Source: Bifidobacterium sp. ESL0728 (GTDB taxonomy: Bacteria; Actinomycetota; Actinomycetes; Actinomycetales; Bifidobacteriaceae). Taken from it: DNA of 64,000 nt. Both the position numbers and the translations under genes were made by a program. The notes under the pieces were generated by a model that saw only the letters and a program-made list of their open reading frames with translations, ran no database searches and was not told where the DNA came from. Location of the stretch: NCBI RefSeq assembly GCF_029392015.1, contig NZ_CP113925.1, positions 1,860,001-1,924,000 on the forward strand, read 5' to 3'. Below are positions 24,823-36,000 of this stretch, in pieces; the first letter of the stretch is position 1, and each line of letters starts with the position of its first letter.

Positions 24823-27800
24823 CGTTTCTCCTCCTTTTCGGATTTGCCTTCATCTTCTCGGTGCTGCAGCGGACGTATCTTCACTACGCCGCCGTGGGAA
24901 GCGAACACGGCGTCCTTGGCACCGAGCCCTTTCAAAGCGGACATTGATATGCCATACGTGTTGACCAGCCCCTGTCCGCTGTTGAACCCGGCCCCCAGCC
25001 ATATCCCGTCCTTGTATGCGGTCATGGCCGTGAACCACGTCTCATAGACGCCCTTGGCCCTCCATGCTTCGGTGCCGACCACGAAGCCGGTATGTCGCCT
25101 AATCTCGTCCGACGAGACGAGACGCGTGAACAGCGCCCCGGTATCCGGTGACAGACCGGAGACCAACGTCATCACCGAAGGCACCAGCACCAAATCGAAA
25201 CCACCCTGCTCGACAGCATGCAAAGCGTCAAGCACTTCGGCATCCTTCGAACGCACGTCGCCGCAACCATCAGGAACGGCCCCGTCGATGTCCAGCACCA
25301 CGGCACGCACCCCCGCCTCGGAGAGCGAACGGGCCAACCCACGGAAGTAGGAGCCAATCAGGTCCGCATCGTTGCCGCCAACCAGCATCACCGGCGTACG
25401 CCGCGCATCGAAGCACACCGGTTCGATACCCTCGACCGATATACCCGCAGGCACACACGCACGGCCCAAGGAAAGACCGGCGAACGCCTCCGGGGTAACG
25501 ACCTTCGGCAGCACCGGAATCGCCGGGGCCGGCTGCCCCGTCCACTGCTGCGCGTCACGGCCGGCGAAGCCGCGTATCACGTCACCCTCGCCGGACGGAT
25601 CCTCACCGAGCGACACCCCCTGGAACTCGTACACCTTCTTGTCCGAGGCAACCAGTCCACGACGCAAAGCGTGCGGCGGAACCATCTTGCGCGCCCCGCT
25701 GCCCAGAATCATGCCGTAATCGTTCTCGTCATTGAACGCGGTGACCACGCTGAAGCCCATATTCGACCTCAAACGCATGCGCAGACCATTCGCCGTGGCC
25801 GCCGTGACAACGAAACGCACACCGTAGCGCACGCAATCACGCGTCATCGAGTTCAGATGGTCCTCCATGTCCGGGAACGCCTCATAGAACGCCGGCACAC
25901 CCACCAGCAGCACCAGAATCTCAGGCTCCGCGGCCCCGGCGTCGGCATGATCGTTGTATCCGCCGATGGAACCGCCATAAGGGGCGAACAGCTCACGGCG
26001 ACGTTCAATCTCACGGCCCAACAGACGGAACATGCTCTCCACCCGCTCGACGTCTCCGGAAAGCACCACACCACCGCAATGCGGATCATGCGCAAACGCC
26101 GAAAACACACCAGCACCGAAATCAAGGACATAGAAACGCAGATGCGCGGGATCCATCCGACCGGCGAGCTCCATCAGCATCGCAGCCAGCCATCCCTCCG
26201 GATCGGTCGACGGATCGCCGTAGACGCACAGGTTGCCGTCGTGCCCGATATCCATCGTCATCAACGCCTGCCGCTGCTGTTCCGGATCATCCAGCTCACC
26301 GCCGACCAGCACCAGATCCGAATCCCCAGGCCAAGCATCCGCATACTTCTCCCGCAACCCGTCCAAGGTGACACGCGCCGGCAACGGATCCAACCACAAC
26401 GGGTGCGCCGACAGACCCGACGCGGCCGCGACCTCGCATATCTGCGCCAGCACTGCGTTCAGCTCCGAGACCTTCGAGACCGAAGACCCACCCGACGCGG
26501 GACGAAGCCGCGCCAACGGTTCGCCGGCCAGCCCCACCAGCTCCACCGATACGTCACGCTTGGGCTCATAGACGTCACGCTCCACATACGAACCGCCCGC
26601 ATACGCCGCCTGCCCGCCAACGAACAGCTCGTCATAACCCACCAACAGATAGAACTCGCCGGGACGGTCGAGCTCGGCCGCGTCAGGGCGACGGATCATC
26701 TCGCGGCTGTCCGCCGCATCCGCCACCTTCAACGAAACGCGGAACCTCGCGTTGCTCGCGATCTGGTCCGAAACCACACCCGTCGGCTTCTGCGTCGCCA
26801 ACACAAGGTGCAACCCCAGCGAGCGCCCGATACGCGCCGCCGAAACCAGCTCGTCCATGAAATCCGGCTCCTGCTGCTTCAACTCCGCGAACTCATCCGC
26901 CACCACGAACAGATGCGGGCACGGCTCCTTCAACACCCCTTGACGCCAGTACGAGATGTACTTGCCGATATCCATCGTCGCTTCGCCTGTGATATCGCAG
27001 GCCTTGTTGAACAGCGCCTGACGTCGCTTGAGTTCGCTTTGGATGGAGACCATACTGCGCGTCACCGCGGCACCGTCGAGATTGGTGATCGTGCCGGCAA
27101 GATGTGGCAGACGGTACCTGTCGTTGTCGAACGCCCCGGCCAGGCCACCGCCCTTGTAATCGATAAGTACGAACGAGGCCTCATCCGGTGAGAAATTCAA
27201 GCACATCGAAAGAATCCAGGTAATAATGAATTCTGATTTACCGGAACCGGTGGTGCCTGCAATCAGACCGTGCGGGCCATGGGCATCTTCGTGCAAGTCG
27301 AGGTCGACCAGCTCCCCTTTGGCCCCCACGCCCACCGGAGCCGCCAATGAACGCGACGAATCGTGTTTCTTCCAACGGTCGGCCACATTGAGTTGTAGGA
27401 CGCTCCCGGCCTTGAACATCTCCATAAAGCCCAACGACTCCGGCATCGACCCCTCAGCTTGCGAAGCGCTCAGATGCGCGCGCGAAAGCGCCAGAACAAA
27501 CCCCTCTGCACGGTTTTCGGACAACAGGATATCGGGGCGGAAATCACGTTCCGTACCCCCGACATCGCTACGGTCAAACATCTTCGAAACTCCGGCAAGC
27601 ACACCCGGGGTGCCCAAGGCATAATCGCCACGTGCCAATTGAGCATCGTCGGGATTGCCGAATTTGACAACCTGAGAGCATTCTCTCGGCAAATCCTTCA
27701 GTTCATCGGCCAGGAATATGACGCAGAAGCCCTTGTTCTCCCCAACCTGTGAAAGCTTCGCGACGCTTGACGAGCCCGAGGCCAAATCTTTGTTGGCACA

Positions 27801-29465
27801 GAGCACCACATAGAACGGCATACTGGTGCGCGCATTCGCTTCGCGATCATCCGCCCGCTCAGCCAAAATCTTACCCAGCATCGAGTCCAATGCCATCAAT
27901 TCGGTGGAATCCCCGGCAAGATATCGCACTTTTCCATCGTCGCTGCGCGCATGCGGAGCGTCCTTGAGAAACCCCCATTCCCGCTCTTCCTGCGGGTTGA
28001 CGATAGCGGCTATCTTCACCTCGTTATAGCTATAAAACCCGCATACCTGAGCCAAAAGCCCTCTGACGAAATCCCAAGTGACCGGACGCGACCCCACCAC
28101 GCCCAAGGTCTTGGTCGCCGCCAAATCGACAGCCACGGGCGCTTCCATCATCGTCGGCTTGTCGGCAAGCGCCTCCGCCTGATCGAGCAGGGCATCGTCT
28201 TCCATGCTGAATCCATGGTTGGGAGCTTCGACCTTGGCCTGCACGTGTTGTCGTCCCATTCCGACCCGCAGCTGCAAGAAGTCGTCATGCGTCGCATTAC
28301 GATCCATCAGATGCGGTGAAAGGTCATAAGCCCGCTGCAGCACCTGCGCCAGCGGAGGACGGTTTTCGTTCAAAATCGCGATTTGACGGTCACGTTCCTG
28401 CAAAAGCTTTGCAGTAATCGAATTGAGATAGTCGGTGTACTTGCTTTGGCGACGGCGTTCCTCCCGACCTTCCACCTTTTTGGTATAGCGCTTGCTGATC
28501 ATCGGCCAGATTACGGTTCCTCCGATCATGGCCACAGCCATCGCTACGGAAGGCAACGCGGTCATGATGTTGCCACCATGCGAAAGATTGGACAACGCGG
28601 AAATGGCCATGAACACCGAGCCAATGCCCATCAGGAAGGAAGGTCCTAACTGCATCAACGCCGGCTGGTCCTTCTGCTTCGGGGATTGCGGGGGTTCGTC
28701 GACATGGAAGGACTTGACATGTACGGTATGCATCAGCCTGGGAGCCGGGTAAAAAAGTTCCGGTTCTTCGACGTCATCGTCCGGCTTGGGGGAAGATGCC
28801 TCGATATTCTCATGCGAGACTTCCTGCCAATTCTGCGAAGTCCTCAAGAGTACGCCCTGAGGGGTGTTGACCGAGATAAACCGCAGACCGACGGTAAACA
28901 CCAAATCCATGATCTGCACCAAATCGCCGGGATTCAGGCGCATCGCCTGTCCGCCCGCCAATCTCTCGCCGTTGACGAAAGTGCCGTTGACGCTGCCATT
29001 GTCGACGACGGAAAAACCGTCCTCGCGATATCGCAATGTGGCATGATGTTCCGAAACAAAAGGAATCGCATAGACGAGCGCATTGTCAGCCCCTCGCCCG
29101 ATGGGCAAATCGGCAGGCCTCGCGAATGCGACCTTATGGAATCTTTTGGTTCCTTGCGATATCGGATGGATGAAAAGCAACGCGACGGTGTCGTAGACGA
29201 CCTGTCGCAATGTAACCACACTGCCTTGTGGGTTACGCATCACATCGTAATGTTCAACCGTTTTGCCGTCGTCGCCGAACAAGCGACAACCGGAATCCGC
29301 AGACAGTGTCATCCCGTTTCTATCGGTACGGACCGTGGCGCTCGGAGTGTTCTGACCATGCCGACTGAAGCCTATATGGCAGACACCGAACGACCCGCTT
29401 TCAACGGCAAAATTTTCAAGTTGTCGGGCATCGATCAATGTCACCGCATATGCATTGCTGGGCAT
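24819..29465 (-). CDS. EssC-like T7SS FtsK/SpoIIIE ATPase with N-terminal FHA domains
   Basis: 1,548 residues, close to EssC length. Residues ~1-100 look like a degenerate FHA fold and ~115-205 form a clear FHA domain (PIGRGADNAL, VSEHHATLRY, NGSVNGTFVNG). Two hydrophobic segments follow near 270-325. ATPase domain 1 has Walker A GTTGSGKS (about residue 740) and Walker B LFVVADEFAELK (about 855). Domains 2 and 3 keep the fold but lack the P-loop: CVYGDPSTDPEGW (about 1,080) and MLVGGNDADLIG (about 1,360). EssC is the motor of T7SSb at the membrane, its last domain receiving substrates. The ATG has CGGAGGG upstream; it lies between WXG100 genes. Confidence 0.93.
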   Translation of the reverse strand: MPSNAYAVTLIDARQLENFAVESGSFGVCHIGFSRHGQNTPSATVRTDRNGMTLSADSGCRLFGDDGKTVEHYDVMRNPQGSVVTLRQVVYDTVALLFIHPISQGTKRFHKVAFARPADLPIGRGADNALVYAIPFVSEHHATLRYREDGFSVVDNGSVNGTFVNGERLAGGQAMRLNPGDLVQIMDLVFTVGLRFISVNTPQGVLLRTSQNWQEVSHENIEASSPKPDDDVEEPELFYPAPRLMHTVHVKSFHVDEPPQSPKQKDQPALMQLGPSFLMGIGSVFMAISALSNLSHGGNIMTALPSVAMAVAMIGGTVIWPMISKRYTKKVEGREERRRQSKYTDYLNSITAKLLQERDRQIAILNENRPPLAQVLQRAYDLSPHLMDRNATHDDFLQLRVGMGRQHVQAKVEAPNHGFSMEDDALLDQAEALADKPTMMEAPVAVDLAATKTLGVVGSRPVTWDFVRGLLAQVCGFYSYNEVKIAAIVNPQEEREWGFLKDAPHARSDDGKVRYLAGDSTELMALDSMLGKILAERADDREANARTSMPFYVVLCANKDLASGSSSVAKLSQVGENKGFCVIFLADELKDLPRECSQVVKFGNPDDAQLARGDYALGTPGVLAGVSKMFDRSDVGGTERDFRPDILLSENRAEGFVLALSRAHLSASQAEGSMPESLGFMEMFKAGSVLQLNVADRWKKHDSSRSLAAPVGVGAKGELVDLDLHEDAHGPHGLIAGTTGSGKSEFIITWILSMCLNFSPDEASFVLIDYKGGGLAGAFDNDRYRLPHLAGTITNLDGAAVTRSMVSIQSELKRRQALFNKACDITGEATMDIGKYISYWRQGVLKEPCPHLFVVADEFAELKQQEPDFMDELVSAARIGRSLGLHLVLATQKPTGVVSDQIASNARFRVSLKVADAADSREMIRRPDAAELDRPGEFYLLVGYDELFVGGQAAYAGGSYVERDVYEPKRDVSVELVGLAGEPLARLRPASGGSSVSKVSELNAVLAQICEVAAASGLSAHPLWLDPLPARVTLDGLREKYADAWPGDSDLVLVGGELDDPEQQRQALMTMDIGHDGNLCVYGDPSTDPEGWLAAMLMELAGRMDPAHLRFYVLDFGAGVFSAFAHDPHCGGVVLSGDVERVESMFRLLGREIERRRELFAPYGGSIGGYNDHADAGAAEPEILVLLVGVPAFYEAFPDMEDHLNSMTRDCVRYGVRFVVTAATANGLRMRLRSNMGFSVVTAFNDENDYGMILGSGARKMVPPHALRRGLVASDKKVYEFQGVSLGEDPSGEGDVIRGFAGRDAQQWTGQPAPAIPVLPKVVTPEAFAGLSLGRACVPAGISVEGIEPVCFDARRTPVMLVGGNDADLIGSYFRGLARSLSEAGVRAVVLDIDGAVPDGCGDVRSKDAEVLDALHAVEQGGFDLVLVPSVMTLVSGLSPDTGALFTRLVSSDEIRRHTGFVVGTEAWRAKGVYETWFTAMTAYKDGIWLGAGFNSGQGLVNTYGISMSALKGLGAKDAVFASHGGVVKIRPLQHREDEGKSEKEEKR

Positions 29466-29616
29466 AGTTCCCTCCGAAACACAAATTACGAGATTGGTTT
29501 AATCGCCGGCACTTTTACCGATATCAACGGCAAATATAAGCCGAATGAACACGACACATAATCTGGTGAGGAAACAAGATTCATAGTTGTTTCCTCACCG
29601 GATACGACACACCATG

Positions 29617-29910
29617 TCAGCCGCGGAACTGAGCAGCAATCTGCTGATCCGTTTCATCAAGGCTGGTGGCCGTATTGTCGAGCGCCGTAGCAATTTCATT
29701 AATGAGTTCACGGGCCTGAATGAAGCCGGGCTTCAATTGCTCATAGCGTGCAGCGTATGACTGGCTTGCAGCACCTTCCCACTCACCCTTCAACGTCTCC
29801 AGCAACCCGTTCATCGCAGTAATCACTTCATTAACTTTTTCGGCTTGTTGACGGTAATTGCCGGCCTGAGTATGCATCTCGTCCGGCGTAATTCGAATCT
29901 GTCCTGCCAT
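29617..29910 (-). CDS. WXG100 protein (EsxA/YukE-like)
   Basis: 97 residues forming the classic helix-turn-helix hairpin: RITPDEMHTQAGNYRQQAEK, the turn GEWEGAASQSYAARY with the WxG motif, then a second helix ending DETDQQIAAQFRG. Such proteins are secreted dimers and core T7SS components. Immediately upstream of the EssC-like gene on the same strand, the standard T7SSb arrangement. AGGAAA precedes the ATG. Confidence 0.93.
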   Translation of the reverse strand: MAGQIRITPDEMHTQAGNYRQQAEKVNEVITAMNGLLETLKGEWEGAASQSYAARYEQLKPGFIQARELINEIATALDNTATSLDETDQQIAAQFRG

Positions 29911-30063
29911 CTTTATTTCCTTTCTTTGCCTCCCCCGGTTGGCCCGAAGGAGCTTGCGCCGGATTTCGACGCAAAATCTTTGATTGTGGCCTTTCGTCGG
30001 CCGCCATCACCCCAATTGCCAATGAAGGCACACAGTGACGGCAGCCGGCGAAGAGTGACGCGC

Positions 30064-33000
30064 CTATTTGGCGTGCCGGAAGACGTTCCTCCGGTAGGCG
30101 ACGGACCTGCGACGGCGCACCGCTGCGACCACGCCGATGACGCCAAGCGCCACCACGATGATGCCGGCGAAGACCAGTGGCAGCAGCAGCCCGCGTGCCA
30201 TCATGTAGGCCCACCAGCTTGTGGCCACCACGATTCCTGAGTAGACGGTCTTGCTGCGATTGCCGGCCATATCGGTGGATACGACCTCCACGACGTGCTC
30301 GTGCTGGTCGGCATCGAGGCGCCAACTCATCGGAGACAGCGTGCCCTTGCCCTTCCACTGCCCCACGGTTTGCCCGTCGACCTTGAGCTCGGCCGATTTG
30401 AGCGCCACGTCATCCTTAGCGTCGACCACGAGGTCGCGCGAAGGCGCATAGACCACGGCGTTGCTCTTGAGCTCGTCCACAGAAGCCGTCGGGTTATGCT
30501 GGTCCACCGCGAAGTTGACCTGGGCGTCACCGTTGCGCGTCTCGTTCTTCTTGTTCATCGTGTTCTGCGAAAGGTTGCCTGCGGCGTCGACCGAGGTCAG
30601 ACGCAGCCGGTAATAGCCGTCGGCGTTGAAGAGACTGGCCGGGAAATCATAGGTGTCTTCCTGCCAGCCGCTGGTCTGGTCGCTGACCATCCGGTAGTCC
30701 TTGCCCAACGAGATCTGCGAAACGTCCTGGTTGTGCACCAGTTCCGTATGCGACTTGTCGAAGTTCAGGCCGCTGACGTTGATTTCGGTGACATGCACCT
30801 CCTGCGGGGCCTTGATATAGCGACCCAGAATGTTCTGAGTGGCTCCGTCGAGGATGTAGTTGGAGCCGAAGCGGTTCAGGCTGAACACTACCTTCTGCTC
30901 GCTCTCGTTGCCGGCCTTGTCCTTGACCTTCGCGTCGAGCGTGTAGACGTCGTCGTTGTCGACGGTGTGCTCCACGTCCGGCAGAGCGACGGACTTTGAC
31001 GTGTTGCTGTCCTGCTCCTTGCTTTGAAGGAAGACGTCGTTGGTGTTCGACTTGCCGCGCTTCGCGTTCTGGTCCTTCTTGCCCGGGTCAGGGTCTCTGG
31101 TGCGCGTCAGGGTGTAATCGGCGTCCATCGGGTCGAAATTGGTGTCGCTGAAATCGATCTGCGGCGTCACCTTGCCCGCGTAGGCGGTCTTGTCAGAAAC
31201 CTGACTGATCGCCAGTTTCGGTTTGGTCATATCGATGATGAATTCGGGCTCCTCGACGGCCTCGGCGGTGTTTCCCGCCAGGTCGGTGGCCGTCACCTTG
31301 ATCGAGTAGTGCAGCTCACCGGTGAACGGAACCGAAGTGGTGCGTTCGTAATCCTTGCTTGCCTCCGACCAGGGGGCCGCCGCCGGAGGGGCGACGGAAA
31401 CCCCGTTGGCGTCCTTCGCGATTACGGTCACTGCGGTGTCGGCAGGGCTGAAGTTGCGTTCCGTCTGTTTGATGCTTGCGGTGCGCACGGCCTTGTAGTA
31501 GTTGCCGTTCTCGGCGGAGTTGTTGTCGAATTTCATCTCGAGCACCGGCTTTTGCGTGTCAATGGTGAATTCGTCGTGGAACGGGACGGCCACATGGCCG
31601 GCGGGATCGGTCAGCGAAACGTCGAAGGCCCAGTCGGCGTCATGGTCGCAAGGTACCTGCGCCACCCACGTCGAACCGTCCTTGCTCGGGTTGGCGAACT
31701 TGTCGGCATCGACCGTCATCTTCGAGCCGTCGGCCTGGGTAACGACGATATCGCGGTATTTGTCGTTGGCCTTGATGAAGTCGAAGTTCGATTCGTTGAT
31801 GGTCACCGTCGCCGTGCGATTGGCTTTATAATACTTGCCGTTGCGCACGTTGTTGTTGTCGTAGACCACACCGATCGTCGGCGTCTTGGTGTCGATGGCG
31901 ATACCCGTGGTACCCTTCGGCAAGTTGGAAAGCAGCTTGGGCTTGTCCTTGTCCGACACATAGCCGGAAGGCATCACTGTGTCGCCCAAGTCCAGCGAGC
32001 TTACGTTGCCGGCCCTGTCGCTGATGTGCAGCGTCGAGCCCTTGAGCGTCAGCCGCTCGGAATCGTCGCCGAAACTCACCGACACATCTGTCTGGTGGCC
32101 ATCTCTGTCGCTGCTGGTCTTCTGATAGGCAGGATGTTCCACGCCGGCTTGCTGGAAATTGCCGTTGAACGCGAACTGCGACTCGCCCGAGCACTTCGGG
32201 TCATTGACGTTGCATACCCCGGAAACCTCGTCCTCCGTCGTAGCCGTGAAGCTTTCCGGTCCGGGGCCGGCAGCAAATACCCATCCCCATTGGGCCGGGC
32301 CTGTCTGGCTGAACCTGAGATCCTTGAACTGTGGATCGGTGTAGTCGATGCCGAACGTCTGGTGCGCGCTGGCCTGCGGATCCGAATCGGTGGCCGGCGT
32401 TCCGCCGACCGAACGATAGTTGAGCCCGAGAGCATACGTGCCTTCTACAGACCAGCCTGCATGGCTCCCTTTCTGGGCAGCGGGCATGGCCACCTCGGCG
32501 GTCCAAGTATCTGGATCCGTCGTGGACCGGGAGAAGGAATTCGTCGTCAGAGGCGTGCCGAATGAAGCGTCGTTTTCTGCCCCACCGGCAATCCCATGCG
32601 TGAACAATTCAAGTTTCTGCACACTTGCTGGATTATCAGGGTCACCGGGTTTGTTGAGGCTCTTGAGTTGCTGCACCACATCGAACCATTTGTCGGTTAC
32701 CGACAGTGTCGCCGAAACCGAGCCACGGTGCCACTGCAGGTGCGAAGCCGGTTCCAAGTTGCCGGCACCTCGTGATTGGTCCTTGACATCATGAATTTTC
32801 ATCGATTGCGTCGGCTTATTGTTCGGCCCGACAAACACAATCATCCCGTAGTTGGATTTTGCGATCCCGTCGCCGCCCTCGTCGAGCTTGATCTCGGAAT
32901 GGTTTCCTGCCTCATCGCAGACCTGCACCTGCATATCCTTGACGAGGTAGACTCCATCCTGATTGAATTCGACATCGATTGTGCCGTCCGCTCCAGCGAC

Positions 33001-36000
33001 TGCACTCACAGAGGTCGTCTTCCCTGGCTTCGCCTCAGGAGAACCGGAAAGGGCATTCGCAGCGTCATCATAATTGCCATAACGCAGGGCCGTGAACTTG
33101 AATTTATTTTGGTCGGCGCCCGAGACGGACAAGTCAGTATTGGCTGCAATCGAGCTCGTGTCACTTGGCAGATCCTGCTCGGAAAGGTTATAGGAAATCT
33201 GCGTCGGATGATTTGCATCAGCCGTCGGATACGTTACTATGACCTTTGAGCCTTTCGTCATCGTGAATGAGTTGCGTTGAAGCCACTTCGATTCCAGCTG
33301 TGTCTCTTTCAGCGTCACTTTGGGAGCGGTGTAGTCGATGCCGAACGTCACATGTGTATCGGTCAGGTAGATTTTCGATCCGGCATTATCATTGACCGAA
33401 CTCAAGCTGCCTGCTATCGGCTCATAAGAGAAATTCAATTCATAACTACCCTCAACCGATTTCCCGTTGCCGGTTTTGGGAATCAAAACCGGAATCGTTG
33501 TCGTGTCTTCATAAACAGTATGCGTCTCATCAAGCTGTGGATGTTTGTCAGAAGTAGGCCCCGATGCTACCCAAAGGGGATTGCTCGGATCATTATTCTT
33601 TCCCAGCTTCCTAGCGACACCGAACCAATGATCTTGAACAGTCACGCTCGGAGCCACAGAGCAACGGAACCAGCCCGTAGCGGGACCGTTACCTTCGAAA
33701 TCGGATTGCTCGCAGCTGCCACCAGTGTCCGCAACCTTCGCGAACGTGACACGAGCAGTTTTCTTTACATTATCTTTGGGCACATCCGCCACGAGCAAAT
33801 CAAAGTGGTAAACGCCCAGAGGCGTCTGATCATCTGCCACGCTTCCGGTAGTAGTGCTTGAGCCAGCAGGCTTTTTCGCTAATTTTATATCGGCAACATT
33901 CCCCGCCTTATCGGTAGCAGTCACTTCCATCTCTGAAAGCAAATACGCGCCGTCACTGCTAAATGAGACTGAAAAACCGCCCGGGATAGAACTAACATCC
34001 ACTCCGTCTTTGGCGACGGGAACTATGATGCTTGACGAGTCTGGCAGCAACTTGGCAATATCCAAACTCACGGTCTCAACGTCACCGCTATTCACCGGCC
34101 CGCCTTCCAGCCTGTTCTTCAGAGCGGCGTAAGTCTTATAACGCTTGAACTTGAAGCCTATTTTAGGTGATTCCGACCCCGTTGCCGCACTCCAATCAAT
34201 GCCGGAAGTTCCGGCTGCATCAGAATGATTCGGCGTCTGTGAAGAAGAAGCGGGGCACTCTCCAGATGACGTTCCAAGCAAATCGCAGACATGAATCTGC
34301 AGCTGCGCCATTACCGGATTGCCTTGATTATCCTTCGGGTTTGTCGCCAGACCCTCGACTCCATTAAGCGTAAAATCATTCTTGGATTGAGCCGGATTGT
34401 TGATTATTCTCGACATGCTGATTGTCGGAGCACTGCCATCAACCAAGACATTGACCGACGTTAGGCCAAACGAATGATGATCACTACCTAATGTAACCCC
34501 AAAAACAGGATAGACAGACGTATATCTTCCCTCTTCCAAAAAAAGTGGTTGAGGAGTTGACATGGTTTTACATTCGGAATCAGCACATAACTTACTTTCT
34601 GGAGACTTAACAACTTGGCCATCACTAGAAGTGTATTCATACGACAAAGTAGGTTGAAGATCATCAAAAGTCTGTATATCAAACTGTTTAGCGAATTGTA
34701 CAGTGACTATCACTTTCTGTGTTTTGGCAATGAGGTTATCCTTATCTTTCCCATTGGAACATTTTTCTCCCCCATTCAACTCACAATATGGCTGTTGACC
34801 TGAAGAGGACCCGTCACCTACAGAAATAGAAATTTTCTGCGATAATTCTTTTTCATTGGGAATTTGGTACAGTTTCCAGTGCGTTATATTCATTGTGGAA
34901 AAAGGCGCGAGCTGACTTAAAGAAACCGAATCGCTTTTATTGCCCACACGGTCAACCGATGAAATTTTCAATTTGGAAAGATCAATGACAAGGGCTAGCC
35001 TTTTATCATTTGGGAGTGAAGAAAAATTATATCCCATCTTCACGAACTCAGCCCCATTCAATTCAAACTGATAGCAGTCAGGGTCTTCTTTGATTTGGCA
35101 TGAGACAGCTGGGATGACGCCAGAAACATCATTGGAATTGGAAGGATAGGTCACTGAAATATTTGCAGAGCCAGAATCAGAACTGGTAGCATTATCAGGG
35201 GCATGAAGCCTAATCACTATACCGAAATTGCTCGATGACGGTACATCATCATTCGGATGAGATAAATTAACCGTAGTGTCATTGTCACCTGCATACACCA
35301 AACCATTCTGCTGAAGAATAGAAGGAGACTGAGGCTTTGCCGTATCCTGCTCAACCGGAATCACGACAATCTCGCCTGCATTGAATTCAAAGGATAACGA
35401 CTCATTCACCTTGATGGATATAGGAGCACCAAGTTGAATGAAAACCGCAGAATTCTCAGGACTTATCGAGGTTTCGCTTAAATCAGCGGATTGCGCTGGT
35501 TGCGATGAACTGCTTGGTTGAAAATCAGATGGACTATTGGACACCTTAAGAGAACTTGCAGTACAGTATTCCGGTACATCTCCTTTTTTCACCTGAACCT
35601 TCAGTGTGTCATTTTGAGCCCGCCAGACCCGCAAGTGGCTCGAATTCTGCTCGTTTACCTTCCAATCACCTGACACATAGGCATCCTTGGCATCATCGCC
35701 CTGCCCGTTATGTGTCTGGATGCTGATGCACTTCCTCAAATCAGGCTGATCATTCAGACCCGTATTATATGGAGCCAGTTTGTATGTTCCAAGATCGATC
35801 GGTTGGTCTCTATTCGATATGGAAGAACCACCCTGATTGTCATTACTTGTTGCTTGTTGTGCGCTCTTGGTTTCATGCTGAATATTGGCAGTTCCTGATT
35901 GATTCTGAGTGTCACTACTCGCTTGGTCGGCGTTCCCAACAGCTGACGCAACAGCTGGCATTGCCATGCCTAAAGCGGCAAAGACGACAGCAACGAGCAG

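Noticed and set aside
25218..27191. 657-codon open frame on the plus strand opposite the EssC-like gene
   Set aside because: Exact antisense of a well-supported ATPase; no ribosome-binding site, Arg/His-rich low-quality protein. High third-position G/C of the real gene keeps the opposite strand open.
24819..29465. Mycobacterial-type ESX (EccC)
   Set aside because: N-terminal FHA domains, single-chain three-ATPase layout, and DUF4176/EsaB neighbours fit EssC of T7SSb; no EccB, EccD, EccE or mycosin is present.
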